Shown here: one piece after another, positions 11,702 through 23,175 of the stretch
How the letters are laid out: each line of letters begins with the position of its first letter
How positions within the stretch are numbered: position 1 is the first letter of the stretch
Origin: Platerodrilus igneus
Taxonomy: Eukaryota; Arthropoda; Insecta; Coleoptera; Lycidae
Length of the DNA: 64,000 nucleotides
NCBI GenBank assembly: GCA_036346225.1
Contig: JARFIW010001340.1
Span: 739,694-803,693, forward strand
Direction of reading: 5' to 3'
The notes under the pieces: generated by a model
Told to the model about the DNA's origin: nothing
Database searches by the model: none
The model's input: only the letters and a program-made list of their open reading frames with translations
Translations under genes and position numbers: made by a program

Positions 11702-12430
11702 TCATCATCATCATTAGATCTTCTACCTCTACCTCCCTCTTCATATCTCTGCTTGTAATATATTCGGTATTATTCCCTAAAAATGCCTTAGAACGTATTC
11801 TGCCCTTCTGTTTATCCTATTTTTTTGTTTTCCACAGATATCGTTATTCCTCCACTATTTCTATAACCTATTTGTTATTAACTTTGTCTGTCCATGCTAT
11901 CATCCTTATACATCCGAAGCACAACATCCCAGAAGGTTTTCTATCTCTTTCTGTCTGCGTTTCCTGCTTCCCCTATTTCATAGACGTACTGTGCTGTGCT
12001 CCACACATATGCTTTGAACAATTGTATTCTTGTTTCTACGTTTGTTGTCTTTGAACATAGCCACTGTTCTTTCTTGTTAGATGCAGTTTGGTCACCTTCT
12101 ATTGTTTTACAATTATATACCTTATTTCTCTGATATTTAGTGATATGTGAAGGGCGGTAAGTAGCCTGCAGCTGCTAAGTTTCCCCAGCACTGAGCATTT
12201 GTCGAATTAATAGTTTTTCCAGTATATCCTTTCGGACAATCAACATTAGTTGAAAATATCACAACCAACACTTGTAGTTTTTTATAATAATCATCAGATT
12301 TAATTGCACTTATTTTTTTGTCATTAGGTTTTCCGACTTGAAATTGGTTGGACGCGTACCTCTACTTATTTATCTTCTGAACTAGCCTACCCAGTTCCCT
12401 GAAATTCCCACAACAGCCTATATACAGCTC
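11701..12430 (-). mobile_element. two 3' fragments of the endonuclease-RT LINE family
   Basis: On the minus strand, 12,430-12,095 holds the last codons and 3'UTR of this LINE, matching 13,080-12,437 and 53,050-52,746. It shares the CCTGAAATTCC block, the 'GAATTAATAGTTTTTCCAG' block and the terminal CAATAGAAGG. 12,090-11,701 is a second, more upstream C-terminal piece (FKAYVWSTAQY- and DSMDRQ-like segments before the final basic region), cut off at the AT array. Both are full of stops. Confidence 0.65.
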
Positions 12431-12499
12431 AGTTCCCCTTCTATTGTTTTCTAATTATATGCCCTATTTCACTGGGTTTCAGTGGTATATGAAGGGGGT

Positions 12500-12797
12500 G
12501 GCGGCTTTGTGGCGTAGTTGGTATGGGTATGGGTGTGACTACTATGCCCAAGGTCGTCCCGGGTTCGACTCCCGACACGGTCCGCTTGAAAAATGTCAGG
12601 TGAGCATTTTTCACAAAAATACGCCCTCGTTCTGATGAGAGGTAAAATGGAGGTCTCGTGTGTGTGTTGTCATGCACGTTAAAGATCCCTACCTTGCTTG
12701 GAACAGCAAGAGTTTGGCAAAATTTAAAATTTTTAGATAAAAGAGACTTGCTACCTGACTAATGTAGTACCTTTGGAGCATTGGCAAATAACATGTA
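12500..12797 (+). mobile_element. tRNA-derived SINE with perfect 16-bp target duplication
   Basis: The head contains a perfect A box (TGGCGTAGTTGG, 12,510-12,521, matching TRGCNNAGYNGG) and a perfect B box (GGTTCGACTCC, 12,562-12,572) about 40 bp apart, the usual tRNA promoter spacing. A tRNA-unrelated body of about 210 bp follows. The element is bounded by the exact direct repeat GGTATATGAAGGGGGT at 12,484-12,499 and 12,798-12,813, i.e. a LINE-type target-site duplication inside the LINE 3'UTR. A 5'-truncated relative is at 52,556-52,745. Confidence 0.9.
12510..12572 (+). promoter_or_regulatory. RNA polymerase III A and B boxes of the SINE
   Basis: A box 12,510-12,521 and B box 12,562-12,572, both matching consensus. 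The internal promoter may still be competent, but that is inference. Confidence 0.8.
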
Positions 12798-13612
12798 GGT
12801 ATATGAAGGGGGTTAAGCAGCCTGGGACTGCCAAGGATCCCCCAACACTTAGACATTTGCCGAATTAATAGTTTTCCAGTAAAAGCTTTTGCACAATTAA
12901 CATTAGTTGAGAAGATTGCAAGACCAATACCTGTAGTTGTTTATAATAATCATCATGTTTAAGTACAGGTATTTTTTTCAACATTTGTTTTTTCATCTTG
13001 GGACTTCTTGGATGCGTACCTTCATTGACTTCTATTCTGAGCTAGCCTACACATTTCCCTGAAACTCCCACATTCTACATCTTTCACTATTTGTGTGCAA
13101 TAGTATAACCTAGATCTATTACCTCTACTTCTCCTTTTTGCTATCTCTGAATCTGATATATTCCGCACTATTCCCTCATGTCTTAGTATGTGGCCTATCA
13201 TCCTATCTCTCCTATTTTTTTTACTATTTTCACATATTTCTTTCTTCCCCTACCATTTGTAGTATCTCTTTGTTCTTAACTTTATCCATTCATGATATCT
13301 TCATCATTTGTCTGTAGCACAACATTTCAAAGGCTTCTACCATTTTCTTGTCCGCTTCGCCTACTGTCCAGGCTTTACAGCCATACAGTGCTGTGCTCCA
13401 CACATGTTTCGAGCAATCTTTTCCTTGTTTCTATGTTTGTTGTTGTTGAACACAGTAGTTGCCTTTCCTTGTTGAATGTAGCACGACTTTGTGCTAATCT
13501 CTGTTTTATATCTTTTGTGCTTTTCCCATCTTACGTTATTTGGCTTCCAAGGTAGTAGAAATTTTTAACCTCTGGTAAGTTCTCGTTACCTATTTGATTT
13601 CTTGTTTTTGGT

Positions 13613-14539
13613 TTATTTTCCCCTCCTTTGCATACTAGAACTGTAGTTTTTTTTGTTAATTTTCATACCGCATCTCTCGGTTAGAACTGTTTCCATTTTA
13701 TTAAGAGCAGCTTCTAACTCTTCTTTGCGAGATGCTAATACCGCTATATCATCTACAAATCTAAGCATGTCAATCTTTTGTCCCTGCATGGTAATTCCAA
13801 ATGTCTTCCTGCATTTGACAGTAGTCATCGTGTCTTCAATGTACAAGTTAAAAATTAATGCGGATAAGGCACGTCTCTGTCTCATCTCTTTCCTAATATT
13901 TACTTCTCTACGTTCCTACTCTAATTCTATTACCGCTGTTTGCTCTTTGTATAAGCTATGTAATATCCATTTATCTCTAAAACTCATTCCAATCTTTTTG
14001 AGTATTTCGAACATTTTTTCCATTTTACATTGTCGAATGCTTCTTCCAGATCTACAAACCCTATATACACGCTTTCCGCCTTTTTATTGTTTTCTCCGTT
14101 ATCACTCTCAGAGCTAAAATATCCTCCCATGTTCCTCTGTTTGGCCTAAACCCAAATTGATCTTCTCCTAGTATTTCTTCAGCTCGTTTTTCCATTCGTC
14201 TTTGTACAATTCTAGTTAATATTTTTGACACGTGTGCTGTCAAATTTATTGTTCGAAAATTTTGAAATCTTTGGGTATCTCGCCTGTCTCATACATATAG
14301 CTTACAAATTGGAAGAGACGTTCTGTTACTTCTTGTCCAGCAGCTTTTAGAGTTTCTGCTGGCACCTTATCTGTACCCAGCGCCTTGCCATTTTTCAGAC
14401 CCTTTAATGCTAATTCAAACTCATCTCTAAGTATAGAATATCTCAAGTCATCATTTTCAATGTCGTCTGATTCCTGTTCTAATGCTGTTAGTTCCTCTCC
14501 TGCATATAAATTCTCTATATATTCTTGCCATCTAATCAC
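13613..14539 (-). pseudogene. LINE reverse transcriptase domain, broken
   Basis: The 14,539-14,246 piece carries the RT entry region (ELALKGLKNGKALGTDKVPAE, the 'NGKA.G.D..P.E' signature). 14,243-14,061 has the QFGFRPNRGTWEDI segment, and 13,885-13,613 has LSALIFNLYIEDTM followed by the palm motif FVDDIAVLA. The intervening sequence has frameshifts. These are RT motifs 1, 2a-3 and B-C in the correct order. Confidence 0.82.
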
Positions 14540-15253
14540 TTTTTCTACATTTTCATAATGACGTTTCCTCCCGCATCCCTTATATTTTTGCTATATAGTT
14601 TTATATCTCTAAAATTCATTCTAATTAGTTTGTATACTTCGTCTGTCTTTCTTATTTCTATCTTAGTTTGTACCTCTTTGCACTTTTTATCAATCCATTG
14701 TTCTTTAGCTTTCCTGCATTTGCGAATAATTTCTCATTTTAAGGCTTTGTATGTCTGTTTTCCTGTTTCGTCCGATCTATTTTTGTATTTTTGTCTTTCT
14801 TCTATTAAATTCAGGATATGCTTTGTTATTCATGGTTTCTTATTTTCTTTTTGTGTATACCCCAGAATATCTCTGGCCACCGCGTCTAAGCTGGATTTAA
14901 TGTTATTCCATTCCGTTTCTTTTTTCAAATTTGTAAATTTGAGAGTGGCTTCATAATTGCGATGTTGTGGTCAGTGTTTATATCTGCTTCTGGGTAGCTT
15001 CTACAGTTTTTTACTTGATTCCTAAATCGTTGTCTAACAAGAATGTAGTCTATTCAATAACTTCCTATATCTCCTAGCATCTTCTAGCATCATGTTGAAA
15101 TAATGTGTTTGTGATGGTTAAATTATTCTTATCACAAAATTTTACCAGTCTATTCCTCTGTCATTTCTCGTGCCTAAACCAAATAAACCTACTACCGCTC
15201 CTTTCTTACTCTCGCTTACCACTGCATTAAAATCCCCCGAAATCATTAAATTT

Positions 15254-15684
15254 TTATGTCTTTAAGTATCTTAGTATGTCTTCGATATCTTTGTAGATCG
15301 CTTCTACTTCTTCATCACTGTAGCTAGAGGTTGACATGTATACTTGTATTATTACTGTATTTATCGGTTTAAATTCTAATCTAACCATAAATACTCTTTC
15401 ATTTTTTGTAAGTAGTTTTCTACAAGTTGTCCTATCTTTTTTCGCATAACTATCCTCATTGTCCGAATTTCCTTTCTCCGATCCTGTACGAATTACCCTA
15501 AAGTCACACTCCAAAAATCCTCCGCCTCTAGCCACCGAACTTCGCTGATCCCTACTATGTCTAATGCTAACCCATTCATTTCAATTTTCAAGTTCTCTAG
15601 CTTACCTATTTGCTTCATATTTCTGACATTCCATGTTCCGACTTGCAGAATGTTCACGGCCCTTTTTTTATACTTTCCGATCAC
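15254..15684 (-). pseudogene. LINE apurinic-like endonuclease, N-terminal part
   Basis: Two overlapping frames hold the endonuclease start: VGTWNVRNM followed by LDIVGISEVRW, the typical first Asn/Glu catalytic segments of the EEP fold. A frame change near 15,490-15,535 leads into a continuation ending with the INTVIIQVYMSTSSYSDEE segment. A stop follows. Non-functional. Confidence 0.78.
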
Positions 15685-15690
15685 ATCCCC

Positions 15691-16064
15691 CGAAGTAGTC
15701 CCCTTCTGGAGATCCGAATGGGGGACTATTTTAACTCAGGAATTTTTTACCCCAGAGGATGCCATCATCTTTAATAACAATTTAAGTATGCTGTGTACTT
15801 GGGAGATAATGTGATGGTTTTCCGTTGCCTTCCACATCGCAGTAGTGTGTCTTAGAATGCCATACTAACCCCTATAGTCTCTGCCACTCTAAGTACCGCA
15901 AAAGCTACTGCCCTTTTTTGGGGACCTGTCTTAGTGTGGTTCCTCACTCAAGACCCTACTACTTGGGTTGGACCTGCAGATTGGCTCTTTAGGTCATTGG
16001 AACATGCAGGCCGTTCCACTGTTCTAGTAATCTAGAACTTCTTCAAGGTGCAGGTCTATTCAGA
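15691..16064 (-). other. probable 5' region of the LINE
   Basis: GC-richer than its surroundings, with no open frame. It continues the LINE upstream of the endonuclease until the next AT array, so it is most likely the LINE 5'UTR or a decayed ORF1 remnant. Confidence 0.45.
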
Positions 16065-16092
16065 ATATATATATATATATATATATATATAC
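16065..16092. repeat. (AT)n array
   Basis: 28 bp just before the F1 solo LTR. Confidence 0.93.
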
Positions 16093-16096
16093 ATTA

Positions 16097-18222
16097 TGCT
16101 GTGATAAGGGGTTGTTTAAGGGTGTACTTTATAGTAAAGGTCATTTAGAAGTGAGAAATTACCATAGGCAGCAGAAAACGGCATTTATTTAGGAAAGAAT
16201 TAAGAAATGGAGATAGTTTGTAGATAGTAAGCAGTCAACACCCTGTATATAAAGTATAAATAGTTTTAGGCGACGCAAATAAACATAGGAAGACGCATAG
16301 TTAGCGTAGAAACCAGGAAGACATTCATTAGGTAAATAGAAAATATTAAATACCCTGTAGATAAAGTTTTAGTTAATTTGGGTAAAGCAAATAATGACAT
16401 TTTTCAGTGGAAGCACGTGTATATTTATATGTAAATACAATAAAGTGTAAGCAGACACGCATTCAAAAGAGTTCCAAACGATTAGATTAATACGGAGATA
16501 GAAATAGAGCTTCAGGAAGCATAATATAAATGCATGCAAATAGCTAACCATTTTTGATAAGAAAGCAGATTAAAAATTGCGTGAATAACATGTAAACATG
16601 AAAATTAAAAGTCGAATTGCATCAGTTGTTTATGGAAAAGCAATTAGATCTATCAAAACACAGCATGTTGATAACGAAGACAGCTGCAAGCAGGTTACAA
16701 TTATTGGGAATCATAGAGAATTACATCAGAAACTGCTTTAAATGTAATTATTTGATTGGTTATAAATGAGCGACGAGCTCTAGACCATACCCACTGACGG
16801 AGTGGGAACTGAATAATATATTAGCAGGTACAGTGATAACGAGGTCAGTTGGCAACTCAACAAAGCCGAAGTGCGCCACTATGAAATAAAGTGATACGTA
16901 ATAATTTTAAAAGTGAAAGATAAAATAAGTGCCAAGATGAAAACTATAATTGCCGATTAAACGTAACTACATTTTGGTGAATTTATTTTAAACTAAAACA
17001 TAAAAATAATAGGGCTTGTAGGTCAAGGGGAAACAAACTACAATTTCTAAGTCCGGGGGAAAATAGACTACAATTTCTATGTCCGGGGAAACAAACGACA
17101 ATTTCTAAGTCCGGGGAAAATAGACTACGATTTCTAAGTCAAGGGGGAAACGAACTACAATTTCTATGTCCGGGGGAAACAAAATTCAAATTCTAAGTCT
17201 GGGGAACAGTAATACAATTTCTAAGTCAAGAGGGAAACATACTACGATTTCTAAGTTTGGGGGAAGAATAATACAATTTGAGTAAGGGAAGAAAATAAAA
17301 CACGATTTCAAGTCGGAGGACAATGATAATAAGAATTCTATTCTAAGTTTGAGGAGATTGATCGATAAGAAGTAATAAGTCTGATATGAAACGACAATAA
17401 ATTGGGGTGCATAAATTAATAATGGTAGTCCATAGGGTAATGGCAATAATTTAAATGTAATCCTGAATTGGGGGAAGATAATTTTTATTCAAATGGATGC
17501 GTCGATGTGGAGAAAATAGACCAGGTCAGATTTTTTTAGTTATAAGACATTTTATTTTTGTATATATATTTTATTTTTTATTGAATTTGCTTAATATAAT
17601 ATGCTTGTGAAAAAGTCAACAAAAGAAGTTGCATACGTATAAAGTGAGTAATATGATAACAGGTTTAGAACATTCTACACTTCGTTGATAAAGATAAATA
17701 GGTTTTTTTGGTGACTTTGGGTTTTGAGTAAATAGTATACGATTGTTAATAAATGAGATTTATAACATTAACTAATTGAAAAGTGTATTTCAAATAATTT
17801 ACAAAAGCTGTACATAATATTGGTTTTATTATATAAAATCGAAATTAACTGAATTTCACAATTCCAAATAAATGCTAGTCGAGGTCATAAGATAAAGTCA
17901 ATGGGAGTAATTTGTTAATTTAAATAGTTCAAGGAGGAGCTACGAGTTAAATAGGAAATTGATAACAAGTAAGGCGGTAACGTATCGAATTTTGTTATTG
18001 GTTGACAAGGTTGGTTCAAGATAAAATCCAGTTAAGTTTCTGGAGGGAATTTATAGCAACATTAATAAGACGGCCCAACGTCGGAGGAGATAATCACAAT
18101 CTTGTTTATACATAGAAATATTAATATGGTCGCCCAAATGATGGAGCGCGAATAGAGAGTATCATAGCATAATTAATATAACAGCCCAACGTAGGGGCTC
18201 GATAATTCCAGTAGTAGCATAG

Positions 18223-18224
<2 letters not shown>
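16097..18224 (+). mobile_element. solo LTR of Gypsy family F1
   Basis: Starts TGCTGTGATAAGGGGTTG and ends GTAGCATAGCA, with an AT array on each side. The first 200 bp match the LTR of the F1 element (reverse of 40,002 downward), including the CAACACCCTGTATATAAAG promoter-like motif (about 16,234) and the GGCGACGCAAATAAACATAGG block. Later parts match with indels. No internal region is present, so recombination between the two LTRs of one insertion is the simplest origin. It contains a minisatellite (17,015-17,330) and three PBS-like units (18,072, 18,132, 18,183) in its last 160 bp. Confidence 0.88.
17015..17330 (+). repeat. minisatellite inside the F1 solo LTR
   Basis: About nine to ten imperfect units of roughly 30-33 bp, of the form 'AAGTCCGGGGGAAANNNACTACAATTTCT'. 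The LTRs of the F1 element at 33.0-34.9 and 38.2-40.0 kb have the same unit type in fewer, more degraded copies (33,830-34,000 and 38,930-39,100, opposite strand). Confidence 0.85.

Positions 18225-18270
<46 letters not shown>
18225..18270. repeat. (AT)n array
   Basis: 46 bp between the F1 solo LTR end and a small foldback MITE. Confidence 0.95.
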
Positions 18271-18275
<5 letters not shown>

Positions 18276-18402
18276 ATAAGATGAAATAATAACTTAAACT
18301 TTTTATGCAAAGCTCAAATGATCATTTCAAATCGAGCTATCAATTGAAATGGACATTTGGGCGTTGCATAAAAGTTTAAGTTATTATTTCATCTTTTTCA
18401 CT
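18271..18402. mobile_element. 132-bp foldback MITE
   Basis: The left arm (AGTGAATAAGATGAAATAAT and on to CTTTTTATGCAA) is the inverse of the right arm ending in ATTTCATCTTTTTCACT, with arms of about 45 bp. It sits directly on the AT array (TA target). Too short to code. Its parent family is not identified. Confidence 0.75.
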
Positions 18403-18450
18403 GTAACATGATAGTATTTATCAACTTACCTTGTGTAATTAACTACCTTA

Positions 18451-20332
18451 TATACAGGGTGAGTTTTTAGTGTGGCAACCGTCGATAAATCCGTTATTAT
18501 AAAAGCTACGTAAACCAAATTTGGAGGCATATTAGGCATGCCTAAAGTGCACATTTTAAAAATATTTGGAAGCATACAGGGTGTTTCATAATTCCAGGGC
18601 ATATTAAACCTATATTTTTTTAAATGGAACACCCTATATATTATTACATTTTTGAAAAGCCCATAAAAAGAGCTTTAACTTGATATCAAATTGTATCTGT
18701 CTATTCCTTTTTGTTTTTGAGATATTCAACTGTTTTTAGAAAAAATGACCCTGATTAGATACATTGCCACTGCACTAATACACATCTTATGTTAATTTTC
18801 AAAATGCAGAAAATTTTACCATATACCATAGTATATTTGTAAATATTACTTTTTTGAAATTTCTTCACAGTATACAGGGTGTGTCAGGTTTCGCAAAATG
18901 CAATTTTAAAAATTTTTTTTAAGTGGCACCCTACCAATTTTATTGCTACAATGGATAGTTCATTAAGTGTCCTTTCATTTTGTTAAGCATTCCATATACC
19001 TAAATCCATTACTTTCTGAGATATTTTGATTTTCTTCAAATTTTATGAATGTTTTTAATTTACATAACTAAAAATAACTTACTATTGGAGAATATTATAA
19101 AACAATTAATACATTTTGATTAACAATCAACTACAGTTATCCAATAACAAAGATATAACAACCTACAATAATACGCTATCAACAGAATTCTGCCAGATCA
19201 ACAATATGCATTTTATAGAAAATGTTCAAGCAGGAAATCAGGCAGGCTTTGAAAAAATAACTATTACATGTAAAGTGTCATTTAGGTTTATTAATTGTAG
19301 TGTGTTGTCATTTAACAGGATATCTCTCTTGGTATATTCTTGATGCAAGTAGGAAATTTTTTAAACTTGCTCCCAATACCCAAATCATATTTATTTGTTC
19401 TTCCACTGTAAAATTCATTTTGAAAACTCCTTCAAAGATTACATTTAAAACGGAACTGATAATGTGTTAAATGACAACACACTACAATTAATAAACCTAA
19501 ATGACACTTTACATGTAATAGTTATTTTTTCAAAGCCTGCATGATTTCCTGCTTGAACATTTTCTATAAAATGCATGTTGTTGATCTGGCAGAATTCTGC
19601 TGATAGCGTATTATTGTAAGTTGCTATATCTTTAGTGAAATTTGTTATTGGATAACTGTAGTTGATTGTTAATCAAAATGTCTAATTGTTTTATAATATT
19701 CTCCAATAGTAAGTTATTTTTAGTTATGTAAATTAAAAACATTCATAAAATTTGAAGAAAATCAAAAATATCTCAGAAAGTAATGGATTTAGGTATAGGG
19801 AATGCTTAACAAAAATGAAAGGACACTTAATGGTCTATCCATTGTAGCAATAAAATTGGTAGGGTGCCATTTAAAAAAAATTTTAAAAATTGCATTTTGC
19901 TAAACCTGACACACCCTGTATACTGTGAAGAAATTTCAAAATAGTGATATTTACAAATATACTATGGTATATGGTAAAATTTTCTGCATTTTGAAAATTA
20001 ACATAAGTTGTGTATTAGTGCAGTGGCAATGTATCTAATCGGGGTCATTTTTTCTAAAAACAGTTGAATATTTCAAAAACGAAAAGGAATAGACAGTTAC
20101 GATTTGATATCAAATTAAAGCTCTTTTTATGGGCTTTCCAAAAATGTAATAATATATAGGGTGTTTCATTTAAAAAAATATAAGTTTAATATGCCCTGGA
20201 ATTATGAAACACCCTGTATGCTTCCAAATATTTTTAAAATGTGCACTTTAGGCATGCCTAATATGCCTCCAAATTTGGTTTACGTAGCTTTTATAATAAC
20301 GGAGTTATCGACCGTTCACACTAAAACTCACC

Positions 20333-20339
<7 letters not shown>
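18451..20339 (-). mobile_element. 1.9-kb palindromic (long-TIR) DUF4817-type transposon derivative
   Basis: The arms 18,451-19,316 and 19,466-20,339 are inverted copies of each other over about 870 bp (both end TATACAGGGTGAGTTTT). They enclose a 149-bp centre that codes for the first ~37 residues of a DUF4817-type transposase on the minus strand. Internal ACAGGGTGT phrases (18,574, 18,872 and their mirror sites) recall transposon ends and may record nested termini. The right end abuts an AT array. Confidence 0.85.
19308..19418 (-). pseudogene. N-terminal stub of a DUF4817-type transposase
   Basis: In the centre of the palindrome, minus strand, an ATG at 19,418 opens 36 codons (MNFTVEEQINMIWVLG ... 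LLASRIYQERYP) and then stops at the arm boundary. The pattern of hydrophobic helix, then 'AS/AERxYxxRYP', equals the start of the transposases at 8.9 and 10.9 kb (DMV...AERMYLQKYPER). The DDE domain is gone, so the element could only move in trans. Confidence 0.75.

Positions 20340-20376
<37 letters not shown>
20337..20376. repeat. (AT)n array
   Basis: Separates the palindromic transposon end from the F2 solo LTR end. About 40 bp with one G. Confidence 0.93.
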
Positions 20377-22536
20377 TGCTGTGTAACCCCTGTAAGACCT
20401 CGCTAGAGTAAAGAAAGACTTTCGAGCCCCAACGTTTGGGCGTCATAAATTGCCGTGTAACTTCGCTCTAGCTCAGTACTTTCTCAAAAAACATTCGAGC
20501 ATTTATTAATTTACCAAAAAGAAAAATTTTCAAAAAAAAATTTCTTACCCAGATTCTGCTTCCATCAACTTTGATTTCTTCAACCGCTTCCCTGGCCAGC
20601 TCAGTTGGGCCTCCTCTTGGATACCTAGATTTACTATCATACTTTTTACAGTTTACCCACACTCTCAATAAAACCACAAAATAATACAACAATCATACAA
20701 TATTTATTTGCCACTATTCACAAAAAATAATTCAAGATTATTTAGATTTCGGTGCTCAAGTTACACCTCAATAAATTCTATCTTTGTAATGTCCAGGATT
20801 TTAAATTGAAATATCAAACACATTGAATGTAACAGGAGTAAATGGGCCCTGAATAATACCTTACTTTTATTTTTTATTTATAATTATTTCTAATTAGTAC
20901 ACTCTGGAGTATGGTGAGCTCATGGTAACCCAGTTTATTTTATTAATGTATGCTTTTTACTTTGCATACCCTTACTACAAACACAAAAAAAACATGTACT
21001 CTTAACAATAAAATTTTAAATTCATGAGTAATGTTAATAAACTTTATATACACCTTTAGATTTATATTCGAGTACCATAATCAAAGTTAGTTATACGTAT
21101 TATTTTCAATACGCAAAATACCATCAAAGTTCAATCTCACACATCACAATAATTTTCATAGTTTATAAAAAAAACAGCAAATTCTAATGTGTTACCTGGA
21201 ATTTCTTGAAAATCCCTACTCCGTTGACGATGAAGTTAAGTTCCTGCGCCCTCGGTCTCGTGGTTCTGCTCTGCTTGCCGCTTCCAGCTATTTATAGATG
21301 AACACCATCTAAGTTGTGCTGCATGCTATTCATTCAAGATCCATCCAAATCCAAGTATATTACACTTTTTTATTATTGCATAATTTAATTTATGTTACTT
21401 TACTTTACTTTACTTCACGAGCTTGTTAAAATATCTGTTGCACTTCAGTTAAAATTAAACTCGACACTATCCGCGTTTCAAACTATGACGCCAACAATTT
21501 AACACTGTACTATTTAATTTGAAAATTTTAATACTTACAAGCTCGTTAGTAGATTTCTGTACGTAGTAAGCGATGCAAATTGACGAAGTCAAAAAGAGAA
21601 ACTTAATAACTTTTCTCTTGTATTTATACGATTCTAAGTGTAACCTCTCCAAACCCTCCTAACGCGAAACATTTAATTAAACTAACTCGTTCTTCAAATT
21701 TTGTATAACCGTTTTCAAAATCTTTGAAATTTAGCTCGTTGATGCGATATTTTCCGAAAAAGCCTCATTCAATTTTCCCGTGCTTGTCTGTTGTACAACT
21801 AACTATTTAGACCAATGATACTTTCAGTTACGTCTTAAAAACCCCGCCTATATTAACTCTATTCCTCTCTTATGCATATTATGTTTCCTTCTAACCTTGT
21901 TTGAGTGGTAGAAAATCGATATTACTGTCTGCGTGCTATCTAACCCACGTGACTGAATACGTGCGTTTCGAAGTGAAATGCTATTATGCCTGTCATTCCG
22001 AAGCATATCATTGATTGTCCATCCCTTCTGCGCTTTAAGGAAACTTTTTGGTTAGCATTTATGCGAAACATCCGACCGTTTGCACGATATACCTCGAATC
22101 TTGTCTTTTATCTACACAAATAACGGGAAGTTGACTTTTCAAAACATGCACCTGTGCCTAATTAACGAACGTTTTAAAATAACATTTCTAGGAGTTTGCG
22201 TTTCAAGGTATTCCATATATTCGACGTGTTTGTTTGTTAGTAAAGCTTTTTGCCTTGGTATTATCGATTTTTCATGCACTTATGCGTATTAGACGTTATA
22301 TCCCTTTGACTTAAACTCAATTAAATTAATTAATAACTTCCATTGGCTTATACAATTTATTTTCTTTACGAACCTAACTAAATTTTAATCACTAATTGTA
22401 AAATTATGGTAATACTTGTTACTTTAAATTAACTAAATGAAGTAAATTTTGCACGTAAAATTTGGTTGTTTCCTCTATACAGGGTGTTTGAAATTGCATT
22501 GTTTATAACTAAATTTAACCCTTTAAAACCACTGCA
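20377..22536 (-). mobile_element. solo LTR of Gypsy family F2
   Basis: On the minus strand it starts at 22,536 with TGCAGTGGTTTTAAAGGG and ends at 20,377 with GGTTACACAGCA, between AT arrays. It aligns along its length with the F2 3' LTR at 58,060-60,126. A TATA-like TATAAATAC is at 21,621-21,630 (minus), with the same site at 59,316-59,324 in the other copy. Near the 3' end lies a fossil LTR end plus PBS (20,425-20,460). No internal region. Confidence 0.88.

Positions 22537-22575
<39 letters not shown>
22537..22575. repeat. (AT)n array
   Basis: Between the F2 LTR start and the LTR4-A start. Confidence 0.95.
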
Positions 22576-22576
<1 letters not shown>

Positions 22577-22974
22577 GAAAGCTAAGTTCACATCACTCTT
22601 TTAGCAGCACCTCAACATGCGGTCTTTTTCATATTACCCTTTTAGCAAGATTAATTTGGTTCCACTTCAGCAGATTTACAATTAGTATAAATTAAGTAGA
22701 TTTTAGTTATAACGTCACAATTCACTTGTTTGTTGTGGAGAACACCCACCTACGGGTGAGGAGAATATTCTCGATAGTGTTTAAAACACCATTATAGTAA
22801 ATTGTATGTTGGGAAGGTTTATTCAGCCTAAGCAGTGAGGGGGAATATCCTCTGCAGTGTTCCGAAACAACAGCTAATTATTAATTAAAATTCCTACTGA
22901 TGATGACCATATAGTGGTTGAAATACGTATCTAGTATTTTAAATATTTTTGTGGTTAAGGGTTTTTATTCATTT

Positions 22975-23175
22975 TTATTTAATTTCGTGTAGTTTTAAGA
23001 GCATGATTTTGTGAGTTAGTTTGTCAAAAGCTTTAGCTAAGTCTGTATATACAACATCTACTTGACCCTGTTTATCTAGTTCATCGTATATGAATTGCGC
23101 TAAGCAAGCTAAATTAGTAGTTGTTGACCTTTTCTGCATAAAGCCATGTTGGAAAGGAGAGATAATTTGCTTGAC

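Larger units (their letters stand above)
12437..15690 (-). mobile_element. decayed LINE (endonuclease plus RT) with a SINE in its 3'UTR
   Basis: Read from 15,690 down: apurinic-type endonuclease N-terminus (about 15,684-15,254), connector, RT (14,539-13,613) with an FVDD palm motif, C-terminal basic region (13,450-13,040) and a 3'UTR interrupted by the SINE at 12,500-12,797. The 3' end is at about 12,437 (CAATAGAAGG), shared with the fragment ending at 12,095. Stops and frameshifts throughout. The type is that of EN-RT proteins often annotated as craniofacial development protein 2-like in insects. The clade (RTE-like or other) is not settled here. Confidence 0.8.

Noticed and set aside
12500..12590. 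A tRNA gene
   Set aside because: A and B boxes are perfect, but the sequence does not offer a full cloverleaf with acceptor stem, and it is followed by a SINE body within target duplications.
13292..14956. Plus-strand Ser/Phe-rich open frames
   Set aside because: Antisense of the LINE RT. The minus strand carries the RT motifs.
16097..18224. CRISPR array (repeats of ~31 bp at 17,015-17,330)
   Set aside because: The units are contiguous and degenerate without unique spacers, in eukaryotic LTR sequence. A minisatellite fits.
22895..22945. A functional hammerhead ribozyme
   Set aside because: Only one stem and part of the core can be seen, and the second copy breaks the GAAA.
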